A stretch of DNA of 64,000 nt from Pseudobdellovibrionaceae bacterium (GCA_030158485.1 JAOASS010000015.1:61324-125323), one strand, 5' to 3'. Positions 12,356 through 21,482 are shown, counted from the stretch's first letter. Made by a program: numbers and translations. Notes: generated by a model not told the origin, from the sequence alone.

Positions 12356-13943
12356 ACTTTTTGATTCAAAAACGCTTTTGGCCATTGTTTTAATCGGTCT
12401 TTTTTATTTAGGCTGGCAAAAGTATCTGAATCAGAAATATCCAACAATCAATCAGAAGAAATCAGCGATTTCCACTGATCTTTCCACAGAGCAATCAGTG
12501 GACTCGGCTGCGAAAGCCACATCAGAATCAAATCAAGAATTAAAACTAACAGCGGCAACAGAAGCAAAAAAAAATCCTGACTTAGGCGCGGTGTTGGTTG
12601 CAGAAAAAATTTCCTATGAAGATGATCGAGTCAGATTTAAAGTAAGCTCTGAAGGAATGGCCATTTTAGATTATCAAAGTAAAGATTATTTTGATCGCAA
12701 AAATAATCCTGTAGCGTTAACTGCTGAAAATAAGCCAGTTTTCGCTTTTGTTTGGGGTTTTGATAATAAGCTAGTGAATTTTAAATTGTCGAAGAATCAA
12801 AATGTTTTTAAAGGTTATGCGACAGTTGACGGCATTACGATTGAAAGAATTCTGACCTACGATCCTCAAAGTTATTCTTTCGCACAGGAAATCAGAATTT
12901 CTAATCCTGAAAATAAGGCGGGCCAGTTTGCTTTAACTAGCCAAGATATTATTCGTACTCCAGAATCTTCGTCATTTCTTTTTCCCTCTTATGAATTCCA
13001 AGATTTATTGACGTTTACAAAAGGCCGGAAAGAAAGTGTGAATATTTCCCAAGCCTCTGAATCTTTAAAAAATGATTTTAAAGCTCTCAGCTTATATTCT
13101 GTCGGGACACAGTATTTTACGACGGGAATTTTAGATGAAAGTGATATTTTGCCAGATTTGAGTTTTTCAGCAGATGTGAATGCAAAAACCATTCTGCATA
13201 CGTTAACTTATGCAATCCCTCAGGCGGCTCAAATTCTTTATAAGCAGGCGGTTTTTATTGGCCCCAAGTCCACAGAAAAACTCAAAGCCGCAAACATAGG
13301 GTTCGTTGAATTGTTAGATTTTGGTATGCTGTCTTGGATATCAAAGCCGATGCTATCTGTTATGAAGTGGTTTTTCGGAATTGTTGGCAACTGGGGCTTT
13401 GCGATTATTTTATTAACTCTTCTGGTAAGAGCTCTTGTTCTTCCTTTTAATTTGATGTCTTACAAATCAATGAAAGGCATGCAAACAATTCAACCGGTTC
13501 TAGCGGGCCTGCGTGAAAGATACAAAGATGACCCAGTTACTTTGAACCGCGAGATGATGTCGGTCATGAAGGAAAATAACGCGAATCCGCTGGCGGGTTG
13601 TTTGCCAATGCTTTTACAAATACCGATCTTTTTTGCACTTTATAAAGTAATTGGTTCAAGCGTCGAGCTTTATCAAGCTCCTTTTTTCGGATGGATTCAA
13701 GATTTGAGTTTCCACGATAAGTTTTATGTTCTTCCTGTTCTTATGGGCGTGACGATGTATCTTCAACAAAAAATGACTCCATCAACGATGGATCCAACGC
13801 AAGCTAAGATATTGGCTTTTATGCCGATTTTATTTTCAGTTTTTATGCTCAACCTTCCCGCAGGCTTGACGCTTTATATGTTTGTGAGTGCGGTATTTGG
13901 AATCATCCAACAAAAAACCTTTATGACATTGATGAAAAATTAG
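12330..13943 (+). CDS. yidC: Membrane protein insertase YidC
   Basis: YidC inserts and folds inner-membrane proteins, including F0 subunit c. The 537-aa protein has a first helix at about residues 13-29, a charged Ser/Ala/Lys-rich linker, a large periplasmic domain (about 80-330) and the conserved five-helix core. The core shows the groove arginine in [20 protein letters not shown], followed by [21 protein letters not shown] and the final helix before [11 protein letters not shown]. The long periplasmic domain is the Gram-negative form. It overlaps yidD by 26 bp and lies 38 bp before jag. Confidence 0.97.
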   Translation: MLENNQQPKLFDSKTLLAIVLIGLFYLGWQKYLNQKYPTINQKKSAISTDLSTEQSVDSAAKATSESNQELKLTAATEAKKNPDLGAVLVAEKISYEDDRVRFKVSSEGMAILDYQSKDYFDRKNNPVALTAENKPVFAFVWGFDNKLVNFKLSKNQNVFKGYATVDGITIERILTYDPQSYSFAQEIRISNPENKAGQFALTSQDIIRTPESSSFLFPSYEFQDLLTFTKGRKESVNISQASESLKNDFKALSLYSVGTQYFTTGILDESDILPDLSFSADVNAKTILHTLTYAIPQAAQILYKQAVFIGPKSTEKLKAANIGFVELLDFGMLSWISKPMLSVMKWFFGIVGNWGFAIILLTLLVRALVLPFNLMSYKSMKGMQTIQPVLAGLRERYKDDPVTLNREMMSVMKENNANPLAGCLPMLLQIPIFFALYKVIGSSVELYQAPFFGWIQDLSFHDKFYVLPVLMGVTMYLQQKMTPSTMDPTQAKILAFMPILFSVFMLNLPAGLTLYMFVSAVFGIIQQKTFMTLMKN

Positions 13944-13981
13944 GGAAGTCGTTAAGGGCTGATCAAAACGAGGAGAAATAA

Positions 13982-14530
13982 ATGGCTGGTTTTTTTAAAA
14001 AACTATTTGGCGGAAAAAAACAGGGTGGCGAAGTTGAAGCTCTTGTCGAGGAAACTCTTGCGGGAATTATAGACAAAGCGGGCTTTGAACTGACTTTCGA
14101 CTTAAAGTTTGAAAAAAATGATGAAGAAAGTGTTTTGACGATTGATTTCACGGGTGCAGACGAAGAGCTTTTGAAAGATAAAAAAGGTCAACTTTTAGAC
14201 TCCTTTCAGTTGCTTATCAAAAGAGTTATTCAACATAACTTTCCAGAAGATAAAACAAATGTACTAGTCGATGCTGGTGGTTACCGTGAAGAAACTGAAC
14301 AAGCGTTAATTGATAAAGCAGAAAACTTAAAACAAATGGCACTTGAGCAGGGCCGTTCTGTTTATTACCGAGCGCTGCCCCCTAAGGAAAGAAAAGTCGT
14401 TCACCAATACCTGGCGCAAGATCCTCGGGTCAAAAGTCGTTCATTGGGTGATGGTCTTTACAAAAAAATTAAAATTTACCCCGTTAAGAGTTCAGACGCC
14501 AACGCGGGAGAAGCTGCGCACGACTCATGA
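13982..14530 (+). CDS. jag: Jag/KhpB-like R3H-domain RNA-binding protein
   Basis: The N-terminus (MAGFFKKLFGGKKQGG) resembles the Jag_N type. A central KH-like region at about residues 30-100 contains LLDSFQLLIKRVIQHN, and the C-terminal R3H domain shows LPPKERKVVHQYL and VKSRSLGDGLYKKIKI. The family binds RNA and is linked to cell envelope control in other bacteria. The start has GAGGAG 5 bases upstream. It overlaps mnmE by 4 bp (ATGA) and follows yidC, the usual place for jag. Confidence 0.9.
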   Translation: MAGFFKKLFGGKKQGGEVEALVEETLAGIIDKAGFELTFDLKFEKNDEESVLTIDFTGADEELLKDKKGQLLDSFQLLIKRVIQHNFPEDKTNVLVDAGGYREETEQALIDKAENLKQMALEQGRSVYYRALPPKERKVVHQYLAQDPRVKSRSLGDGLYKKIKIYPVKSSDANAGEAAHDS

Positions 14531-15954
14531 TATCCTTAGGCGGCTCTCGGGACTCACAAACAATTTGTGCTGTTTCTACTCCGCCTGGATACGGTGGTAT
14601 TTCTGTCATACGTTTAAGCGGTCCATTAGCGGCCGCAACTGCTCACCGATGCTTGCACCACTTCCCCATCAAGCCAGAAAGTCATAGAGCTTACTATGGC
14701 CTTTTTTTTGATCCCACTTCAGGGCAGGAAATTGATCAAGTTGTTGCTCTTTATTTTGCCAATGGTCGTTCTTACACGGGTGAAGAAACCATTGAAATTT
14801 CTTGTCATGGAAGCCCTATTATCTGTGAAAGAATTCTGAAAACATTAATTGAACAAGGTTTAAAGCCAGCTCAACCTGGCGAATTTACTTACAGAGCGTT
14901 TATGAACAATCGATTAGACCTTGTTCAGGCTGAAAGTGTTTTATCTTTAATTGAAAGTCGATCTCAAAAGTCTGCAGAGATTGCCCTGAGACAGCTCGAA
15001 GGCGATCTGTCTTTCGAAATCAACAAACTTGAAAGTGAAATGACTTGGTGTTTGGCTCATATTGAAGCTGGAATTGATTTTGCGACTGAAGGTTTGGAAA
15101 TTACGACCCAAAATGAACTTGTTATGAAACTCAGTGAGTGTCTCATGGCGCTCAATATTCTTTTGTCGACCTATCAAAAAGGTAAGACTTTGAAAGATGG
15201 CCTACAGGTGGCTCTTGTTGGACGGCCAAATGTTGGCAAATCAAGCTTATTAAACCTTTTGCTGGGTTATGATAGGTCTATTGTGACGGCTCAGCCCGGA
15301 ACAACCAGAGACATGGTTGAAGCCGATGTTATCTTTGAAGGTATTCGAATTGTTTTTCAAGATACAGCGGGACTGCGCTCTACTTCAGAAACCGAAGATC
15401 CAATTGAAGTGATGGGTATGAAAAAATCAGAAGCAGCAGCCAAAAAAGCAGATTTAGTGCTTTTTTGTTTCGATTTAGCAGAAGGTTGGAATTCTACCGA
15501 TGAGCAGTGGCTTAAAAACTTATCGCCTCAGAATCTCATTTTTTTGGGAAATAAATCTGATCAAGCCGAAAGCGCAAAGAATTCTTCATTAGATGCAGAA
15601 GCGGTTATGAAAAAACTACAGATTATTCCTGATATTTCAAAGTCCCCAGTGCTCTTTGTCTCAGCTCTTGATAAAAATCATCGTCAAGTGGTGATGAAAT
15701 CGATCAAAAAAGCTGTGTCGGTGGACCTTCAAGGTGAACAGATTCTTTTGTCTCACGCGAGACATTTTGAAAACATTCTGAAGGCGAAAACTTTTACCGA
15801 ACAAGCAATTCAGGCTTTGTACGATAATGTGGGGCCTGAATTTGTCAGTATTGAATTGAAAGAAGCTTTGATTTCATTACAAGAAACTTTAGGAAAAAGA
15901 TTCGATGATCAAATTATGGACCGAGTTTTTAAAGAATTTTGTATTGGTAAATAA
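14527..15954 (+). CDS. mnmE: tRNA modification GTPase MnmE
   Basis: With MnmG, MnmE modifies the wobble uridine (U34) of certain tRNAs. The 475-aa protein has an N-terminal folate-binding domain (YGGISVIRLSGP) and a helical domain. The inserted G domain shows GRPNVGKSSLLN, DTAGLR and NKSD. The C-terminal active-site motif is CIGK, with Cys three residues before the terminal Lys. Its ATG overlaps the jag stop. A 60-bp gap separates it from its partner mnmG, so the two may be co-transcribed. Confidence 0.98.
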   Translation: MISLGGSRDSQTICAVSTPPGYGGISVIRLSGPLAAATAHRCLHHFPIKPESHRAYYGLFFDPTSGQEIDQVVALYFANGRSYTGEETIEISCHGSPIICERILKTLIEQGLKPAQPGEFTYRAFMNNRLDLVQAESVLSLIESRSQKSAEIALRQLEGDLSFEINKLESEMTWCLAHIEAGIDFATEGLEITTQNELVMKLSECLMALNILLSTYQKGKTLKDGLQVALVGRPNVGKSSLLNLLLGYDRSIVTAQPGTTRDMVEADVIFEGIRIVFQDTAGLRSTSETEDPIEVMGMKKSEAAAKKADLVLFCFDLAEGWNSTDEQWLKNLSPQNLIFLGNKSDQAESAKNSSLDAEAVMKKLQIIPDISKSPVLFVSALDKNHRQVVMKSIKKAVSVDLQGEQILLSHARHFENILKAKTFTEQAIQALYDNVGPEFVSIELKEALISLQETLGKRFDDQIMDRVFKEFCIGK

Positions 15955-16014
15955 CAGATGCGTTTTTCTGAAATATTTTTTTCTTCAATATTTTAATTCA
16001 GCTTCGAGGCCCGC

Positions 16015-17934
16015 ATGAATCAATATGATGTAATTGTTGTCGGGGCAGGGCACGCGGGCATTGAAGCTTGCTTAGCGACTTCACGATTAGGATTAAAGAC
16101 TTTAATTGTAACTACCAATATCGACAGAATTGGTTATATGAGCTGCAATCCCTCTATTGGTGGTCTTGCGAAAGGCCATATGGTTCGTGAACTTGATATT
16201 TTGGGCGGACAAATGGGTTTCGCTGCAGACAAAACATGCATACAGTATAAAAGACTTAATTCATCTAAAGGGCCTGCTGTGCGCGGTACTCGCGTACAAA
16301 ATGATAAACATGAATACAATAAATTCATGACACAAACTTTGAACAACCAACAAAATTTAGTTGTTCGGCAAGGCGAAGTAAAAAGACTTTTGCTTGATCA
16401 AAATATTTGTGTTGGCGTTGTTCTTGATGATGGTAGTGAAATTAGAAGTCAGGCTGTCGTGATTACGGCAGGTACGTTTATGAATGGAGTCATGCACATC
16501 GGTCTTCAACAAAGCCCCGGTGGTCGCATCGGTGACAAAGCCTCGATTGGTTTATCGGACCAACTCCGCGAATTTGGATTTAATGTTCAAAGACTTAAAA
16601 CAGGGACTCCTCCAAGGCTTTTGAATAGCAGTATTGATTGGTCTAAAACAACGGCTCAATACGGTGATCCTAAGTTCTTCCCATTTTCCTTAAGATCCTC
16701 TGATCAATTCGAGCTCAAACAAGTAGCCTGCCACCTGACTCGCACAACAGTAGAAACTCATGAAATTATTCGCGAGAATCTGAATAAATCCCCTTTATTC
16801 TGTGGAATCATCGAGGGGGTCGGGCCGCGCTATTGCCCCAGTATTGAAGATAAAATTACCCGGTTTTCAGATCGTGATTCCCATCAAACATTTCTAGAGC
16901 CAGAGGGTCTTAATACGGACTTAATTTATCTTCAGGGCATATCAACAAGTCTTCCCGAAGAAGTTCAATATAATTTTTTAAGAACGATTCCGGGACTTGA
17001 AAATGTTAAAATTGTCAGACCTGGTTATGCAGTTGAATACGACTTTATCGAGCCCACTCAGATTTTGCACACACTTCAAACAAGGACAATTGATAGATTA
17101 TTTTTAGCAGGGCAAATCAATGGAACGAGTGGTTATGAAGAGGCTGCTGTTCAAGGTTTTATAGCGGGAGTTAATGCGGCTCACATGGTTTTGGGTCGTG
17201 ACGAATTTATTTTAAATCGTGACGAAGCTTACTTGGGTGTTTTGATAGATGATTTAGTTACGAAAGGCACACGAGAACCTTACAGAATGTTTACTTCTCG
17301 TGCAGAACACCGTTTGGTGTTAAGAGAAGACAATACTCTTGATCGTTTAGCTGCGCGATCTTCTAAATTAGGACTTTTACCTGCAGTTGATTTGGCAAAA
17401 CTGAATTTAATAAGTGATCAAAGGCGCGATCTTTCATCCTACTTAAAACTCACTAAAATTTTTCCGACACAGGAAATGCAACAAAAGCTACGCGATCGTC
17501 ATTTAGTTGTAATGACCAAGTCATTAACCTTAGAAGAGTTTTTGAGACGTACAGATGTAACTCCGGAAATTGTTGCAGACTTGGGTTTTACAATGAATCT
17601 AGATCCACTTGTTTCCGAAGCGGTTGAAATTGAAGTCAAATATGCCGGCTACGTTAAAAGACAGCTAGATTTGATTCAGCAATCAAAAAAATTTGAAGAC
17701 CTGCTTTTACCCGAAGATTTAATCTATTTATCTGTTCGTGGTCTATCTAATGAAGAAATAGATAAATTATCAAAAATAAGACCTCGTACTTTGGGCCAAG
17801 CTCAGCGCATTAGCGGAGTAAATCCTTCTGCGATTCAAGCCATCATGATACATTTGAAAAGTCGTCGCTCTGCGAAGGAGAATTCATTTGAGTCAGCCGG
17901 TAGAAACAACAGTCCCGACCAATTGGCGAATTGA
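16015..17934 (+). CDS. mnmG: tRNA U34 carboxymethylaminomethyl enzyme MnmG
   Basis: This FAD enzyme is the partner of MnmE. The 639-aa protein opens with the FAD-binding VVGAGHAGIEACLATSRLG and shows the family signatures CNPSIGGLAKGHMVRELD, RLKTGTPPRL and GQINGTSGYEEAAVQG. The helical C-terminus binds MnmE and tRNA. GAGG lies 6 bases before the ATG. Its last 47 bp overlap the start of rsmG in another frame. Confidence 0.98.
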   Translation: MNQYDVIVVGAGHAGIEACLATSRLGLKTLIVTTNIDRIGYMSCNPSIGGLAKGHMVRELDILGGQMGFAADKTCIQYKRLNSSKGPAVRGTRVQNDKHEYNKFMTQTLNNQQNLVVRQGEVKRLLLDQNICVGVVLDDGSEIRSQAVVITAGTFMNGVMHIGLQQSPGGRIGDKASIGLSDQLREFGFNVQRLKTGTPPRLLNSSIDWSKTTAQYGDPKFFPFSLRSSDQFELKQVACHLTRTTVETHEIIRENLNKSPLFCGIIEGVGPRYCPSIEDKITRFSDRDSHQTFLEPEGLNTDLIYLQGISTSLPEEVQYNFLRTIPGLENVKIVRPGYAVEYDFIEPTQILHTLQTRTIDRLFLAGQINGTSGYEEAAVQGFIAGVNAAHMVLGRDEFILNRDEAYLGVLIDDLVTKGTREPYRMFTSRAEHRLVLREDNTLDRLAARSSKLGLLPAVDLAKLNLISDQRRDLSSYLKLTKIFPTQEMQQKLRDRHLVVMTKSLTLEEFLRRTDVTPEIVADLGFTMNLDPLVSEAVEIEVKYAGYVKRQLDLIQQSKKFEDLLLPEDLIYLSVRGLSNEEIDKLSKIRPRTLGQAQRISGVNPSAIQAIMIHLKSRRSAKENSFESAGRNNSPDQLAN

Positions 17935-18550
17935 AACTTGGTTTAGTGATCTTGATAAACATGTCCAGTCTCAATTAAAGAAACTGAATGATGAATTAAT
18001 CAAAGCAAACAAAGTAACGAGCTTAGTTCCAATCAAAACAATTCCTTTTGCTGATGCGCTCCACTTTGCGGACTCGATCCTAGCAGCTAAAATTATCCAT
18101 TCTGATAATCCCAGCATGGATGAAATTTATGATTTTGGGTCTGGTAATGGCTTTCCGGGACTAGTCAGCGCTATTCTTTATCCCAAGATTAGGCACATTC
18201 TAGTTGAAATAGATGACAAGAAAAACGAATACTTAAGGCACTGCATTAAGTCTCTTAGTTTATTAAATGTTAAGGTTATGTCCATTAATATTGAAGCCAT
18301 GGAGGCCAACTCAGTTAAATTTGGCATTTGTCGCGGACTATTCAACATATCCAAAGCGATACTCATGACTAGGCGATGTATTGCTAAGGATGGCACTCTC
18401 TATCATATTAAATCGGAAAATTGGAGCATGGAAGTTGGCGAGATCCCGACCCAGCTTTGTTCTGTCTGGACACCCGCCTTAGTCAAAGAATACAAACTTC
18501 CCATTGGCGAAGTGCGCTTTGCTGTAGTTAAAACAGACAAAATATCCTGA
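17888..18550 (+). CDS. rsmG: 16S rRNA (guanine-N7) methyltransferase RsmG
   Basis: RsmG methylates G527 of 16S rRNA (E. coli numbering) using S-adenosylmethionine. The SAM-binding motif is IYDFGSGNGFPGL, and the following VEIDDKKNEYLRH matches the family. The start is TTG 17888, chosen because AAGGAG sits 7 bases upstream. This gives 220 aa and a 47-bp overlap with mnmG. Its last codons and stop lie inside the left arm of a long palindrome that contains a parS site. Confidence 0.9.
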   Translation: MSQPVETTVPTNWRIETWFSDLDKHVQSQLKKLNDELIKANKVTSLVPIKTIPFADALHFADSILAAKIIHSDNPSMDEIYDFGSGNGFPGLVSAILYPKIRHILVEIDDKKNEYLRHCIKSLSLLNVKVMSINIEAMEANSVKFGICRGLFNISKAILMTRRCIAKDGTLYHIKSENWSMEVGEIPTQLCSVWTPALVKEYKLPIGEVRFAVVKTDKIS

Positions 18551-18578
18551 TTGTTCCACGTAGAACAGTCAGGATATT
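18541..18578. promoter_or_regulatory. parS: parS site inside a 38-bp palindrome, possible terminator
   Basis: The 16-bp core TGTTCCACGTAGAACA (18552-18567) matches the ParB-binding palindrome with one mismatched arm base. It is flanked by a perfect 10-bp inverted repeat, AATATCCTGA and TCAGGATATT, so the whole unit is a near-perfect 38-bp palindrome. The left arm includes the rsmG stop codon. As RNA it would fold into a long hairpin between the converging rsmG and lipoprotein genes, but no clear U-run follows on the plus side. ParB binding is strongly suggested by parA/parB 650 bp away; the terminator role is inferred. Confidence 0.8.
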
Positions 18579-18604
18579 CATGACCACTCATTTTCTCTAG
18601 ATGA

Positions 18605-19099
18605 CTATTTATCCTGACTAGTCGGCGCCTGTGCCGGTGTGCCTTTTTTGTATTTTTCGATACGATCTTTTTGATCCCACTGCATTTTTGCCTGCCGAAG
18701 CCGCTTTTCTGCAAAGTAAGAATCAATTTTATTCTTATCTGGCCAATCAGTTTTGTTTTTATGAGATTCTAGATACTCAAGCTGTGCTTCTTTGGCCCGA
18801 CTTTCAATTTTCAGTTTCCAAAACTGCAATTGTTGTAGCAACTTATCTGCTTGCGCCTGCTGTTCATTTAACTTTTTACGATTTGCATTATACTGACCCG
18901 ACTGGGGCACACTATTTCGCATTTCTTTTTTTGAGCCATCGATTTGTTTATTGAGAGCTTCTAATTGTGAGTTGGTCGCAGCCTGCTGAGAAACATAGTC
19001 GAGCAGAATTGGATCGCGGCGATAAGCTTCCGAATCAGCTTTTGTGCATGCTGAAAAACAAAATAACGCTAAAAAAAGAGATAAAAATAGGTTTTTCAT
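18605..19099 (-). CDS. Small coiled-coil lipoprotein between two parS sites
   Basis: The protein has a lipoprotein-type signal (hydrophobic run ending CFSAC, Cys at residue 18) and a charged helical body. The body is rich in Gln, Lys and Glu, including KLNEQQAQADKLLQQLQFWKLKI, and probably forms a coiled coil. The tail KKGTPAQAPTSQDK is disordered. Start 19099 is preferred because the signal peptide begins there (MKNLFLSL). An in-frame ATG at 19117 lies beyond the parS palindrome and would add a charged leader encoded by parS itself. Its only Shine-Dalgarno candidate, GTGGAAC, is part of the parS. Function unknown. Confidence 0.7.
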   Translation of the reverse strand: MKNLFLSLFLALFCFSACTKADSEAYRRDPILLDYVSQQAATNSQLEALNKQIDGSKKEMRNSVPQSGQYNANRKKLNEQQAQADKLLQQLQFWKLKIESRAKEAQLEYLESHKNKTDWPDKNKIDSYFAEKRLRQAKMQWDQKDRIEKYKKGTPAQAPTSQDK

Positions 19100-19100
19100 A

Positions 19101-19116
19101 TGTTCCACGTGGAACA
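19101..19116. promoter_or_regulatory. parS: parS site, perfect 16-bp palindrome
   Basis: TGTTCCACGTGGAACA is a perfect palindrome and one of the standard variants of the ParB-binding parS sequence. It lies one base before the start codon of the minus-strand lipoprotein gene and about 94 bp before the parA start. ParB bound here would cover the translation start region of the lipoprotein gene and could influence the parA promoter. Confidence 0.92.
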
Positions 19117-19209
19117 TCGGCATTTTAAAGAAAAAATGAAGCGCGTAAGAAGAAATTAAACTTGCTTCATGGTGCCAAGTACTGGATTAATTTTAAACAA
19201 GGAGCAAAA

Positions 19210-20028
19210 ATGTCCATAGGTTCTTGTAAAATTATATGTATCGCGAATCAAAAAGGAGGTGTTGGTAAAACAACAACTTCAGTCAATTTAAGTTCCGCCC
19301 TAGCAAAATTAGGAAAGGCTGTGCTGTTGATTGATTTAGACCCTCAAGGCAATGCTTCCAGTGGTTTAGGTATAAAAAGGTACGAAACCCAAGAGTCCAA
19401 CAGTTATCATGTTCTGATCGGTGAAAAAACGATTAAAGAAGTGATGATTCAGTCAACAACTCCCAATTTATTCGTATCAACCGCAAATCCCGATCTAGTT
19501 GGAGCTGAAATTGAGCTTGTGGACTTTCCAAGGCGTGAATATCGATTGAAAGAAGCTCTCGACGCGGTCAGATCCGAATTTAACTATATATTAATAGACT
19601 GTCCGCCATCATTGGGTCTTTTAACATTAAATGCATTAACCGCCGCGGATTCATTTTTAGTTCCACTTCAGTGTGAATACTATGCGCTGGAAGGGTTAAG
19701 CCAATTACTAAATACCGCTGGCTTAGTAAAAAAGGGACTTAATCCGCAACTCCACATCGAAGGCATAGTTTTGACGATGTTCGATAAAAGAAACAATCTA
19801 AGTCACGATGTTGTAAACGAAATTCAATCTCACTTCGGCGATAAAGTATTTAAGGCCATTATTCCACGAAACGTAAGATTATCAGAAGCACCTAGCCACG
19901 GAGTTTCGATTTTAGATTACGATGCTAAGTCAATTGGGGCCGCAATGTATATGGATTTGGCGAAAGAAGTCGTATTGCGAACTACAGAAAAGAAACAGGC
20001 AGAATATCCTGGAGACCTAAATGTCTGA
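19210..20028 (+). CDS. parA: Chromosome partitioning ATPase ParA
   Basis: ParA moves ParB-parS complexes and so segregates origins. The 272-aa protein opens with the deviant Walker A box ANQKGGVGKTTTSVNLS and continues with LLIDLDPQGNASSGLG and the IDCPPSLG motif, all typical of chromosomal ParA/Soj. I chose ATG 19210 because GGAG sits just upstream and the sequence before it is unlike the family. Its end overlaps parB by 8 bp. A weak promoter-like pair (TTGCTT at 19162, GATTAA at 19185) lies upstream. Confidence 0.96.
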   Translation: MSIGSCKIICIANQKGGVGKTTTSVNLSSALAKLGKAVLLIDLDPQGNASSGLGIKRYETQESNSYHVLIGEKTIKEVMIQSTTPNLFVSTANPDLVGAEIELVDFPRREYRLKEALDAVRSEFNYILIDCPPSLGLLTLNALTAADSFLVPLQCEYYALEGLSQLLNTAGLVKKGLNPQLHIEGIVLTMFDKRNNLSHDVVNEIQSHFGDKVFKAIIPRNVRLSEAPSHGVSILDYDAKSIGAAMYMDLAKEVVLRTTEKKQAEYPGDLNV

Positions 20029-21067
20029 AATAAATAATGAAATGCAGAACAAAAAAAAGGGATTGGGACGCGGCTTAGGTTCTCTGCTCAAAACCCATGG
20101 AAGTCATGCGCTTGACGAAGTTGAAGTGATTGAACAAAAGCGGCCAGAAGTATCAATTTCGGCAAGGCCTCTTGCTCAGCCGACACCATCTATACCGGTC
20201 AATACGATTGTTAAAAATGTAGTTACGGCGCCAGTGCCACCACTTGAGCTCACTTCAAACAATCAAGATAAAATGTGGATGCTGAGTATTGAAAAGTTAA
20301 AAAGTGGAAAATATCAGCCACGAAAGCATTTTGATAAAACATCGTTAGACGAACTCTCTGCCTCTATTAAAGAGCATGGCATCCTTCAGCCTTTAGTCGT
20401 GCGTTCAGTTGGGGCTGGTCAATTTGAGATTATAGCCGGAGAGCGAAGATGGAGAGCCGCACAATCAGCAGGGCTTCATGAAGTGCCTGCTATAATAAAG
20501 ACATATGATAATCAAAAAACTCTTGAACTTTCTTTGATTGAAAACTTACAGCGTGAAGACCTCAATCCGATCGAAGAGGCCGAAGGCTACTTGCGACTGA
20601 TTAATGAATTTAACCTGACGCAAGAAAGAGTTGCTGAAAAAGTAGGAAAAGAAAGGGCTACGGTTGCCAATGCATTAAGGCTTTTAAAATTAGCGCCGGA
20701 AGTTCGTGAAATGGTTCAAACGACTCAATTATCACAAGGGCACGCTAAGGTTTTATTAGGAATTGCTGACTTTCTTCAGCAAAAAGAGCTTGCTAAATTG
20801 GTAACTCAATCTGGCCTATCCGTGCGTAAGCTAGAGGAATTAATACAGAAAAAGATAACTCCAAAAAACGACTTACAAAAAACGAATGAAAACGGCGAAA
20901 GTGTAACAAAAAGACTTATTGCCGGCCTTGCGGACGAAATGCAAAAGCTACTGGGAACCCGGGTCAATATAGATTACTCGAATGCAAAAGGTAAAATGAG
21001 TATTTATTTTTACTCTGACGATGAGCTCACTCAAATTATTGAAAAACTTCGGGGAGCTAAAAATTGA
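20021..21067 (+). CDS. parB: Chromosome partitioning protein ParB
   Basis: ParB binds parS, uses CTP to clamp and slide along DNA, and recruits ParA. The N-terminus KKKGLGRGLGSLL is the usual ParA-stimulating peptide. A variable linker at about residues 30-85 follows. The CTP-binding box reads IIAGERRWRAAQSAGL, followed by LIENLQREDLNPIEEAEGY and a helix-turn-helix near LTQERVAEKVGKERATVANALRLL. The C-terminal dimer domain is present. Both candidate sites lie upstream of its operon. Confidence 0.97.
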   Translation: MSEINNEMQNKKKGLGRGLGSLLKTHGSHALDEVEVIEQKRPEVSISARPLAQPTPSIPVNTIVKNVVTAPVPPLELTSNNQDKMWMLSIEKLKSGKYQPRKHFDKTSLDELSASIKEHGILQPLVVRSVGAGQFEIIAGERRWRAAQSAGLHEVPAIIKTYDNQKTLELSLIENLQREDLNPIEEAEGYLRLINEFNLTQERVAEKVGKERATVANALRLLKLAPEVREMVQTTQLSQGHAKVLLGIADFLQQKELAKLVTQSGLSVRKLEELIQKKITPKNDLQKTNENGESVTKRLIAGLADEMQKLLGTRVNIDYSNAKGKMSIYFYSDDELTQIIEKLRGAKN

Positions 21068-21405
21068 GCCAAAAAGATATTCGTTCACAAGTCACCGCTT
21101 TACTAGACCAGGGAGCTTCTTTTGAAGGTCGTCTAACTTTTGAAGGAACGGTCCAAATAGGTGGAAATTTTAAGGGCGAGATTTTTACTCAAGATACTCT
21201 TGTAATTGGCGAGACCGCGCGCGTCGTAGCACAAATCGAAGCCGATACAATAGTCATGAGTGGACATGTTGAGGGAAATTTATTTGCCCGAACAAAAGTT
21301 ATTATGCAGCCTCCAGCTGTATTCAAGGGAACAGTTACAAGTCCAAGTTTAAAAATTGAAGAAGGCGTCGTGTTTGAAGGTGCCTCGCATATGCCTAAGC
21401 GGTAA
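21064..21405 (+). CDS. Bactofilin
   Basis: Bactofilins are small proteins that polymerise without nucleotide into filaments made of right-handed beta-helices. This 113-aa protein shows the pattern of short repeating turns with Gly and hydrophobic residues, such as FEGRLTFEGTVQIGGNFKGEI and VEGNLFARTKVIMQ. It begins at TTG 21064, overlapping the parB stop (TTGA), so it is made together with ParAB. In Myxococcus, bactofilins and ParAB work together to place the origin regions near the poles; a similar role is inferred here. Confidence 0.88.
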   Translation: MSQKDIRSQVTALLDQGASFEGRLTFEGTVQIGGNFKGEIFTQDTLVIGETARVVAQIEADTIVMSGHVEGNLFARTKVIMQPPAVFKGTVTSPSLKIEEGVVFEGASHMPKR

Positions 21406-21433
21406 GCACAACAAATTGCCTTTTAATTACGAC

Positions 21434-21482
21434 TTGACCCTTATTTCAGTCAGATGTTAATTCCCTCTCTCCGAGGGAAAAT
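21434..21482 (+). promoter_or_regulatory. Candidate promoter and hairpin-covered ribosome-binding site for the atp operon
   Basis: TTGACC (21434-21439) and GTTAAT (21456-21461) are separated by 16 bp and form a plausible sigma-70 promoter. Just downstream, CCCTC (21463-21467) can pair with GAGGG (21473-21477) around a 5-nt loop. The right arm is the Shine-Dalgarno sequence of the first atp gene (ATG 21483), so the hairpin could limit its translation. Both are weak predictions from short motifs. Confidence 0.4.

Noticed and set aside
15955-16014. Terminator between mnmE and mnmG
   Set aside because: The AATATT-type inverted repeat there is imperfect and AT-only, without a GC stem, so I did not call it.
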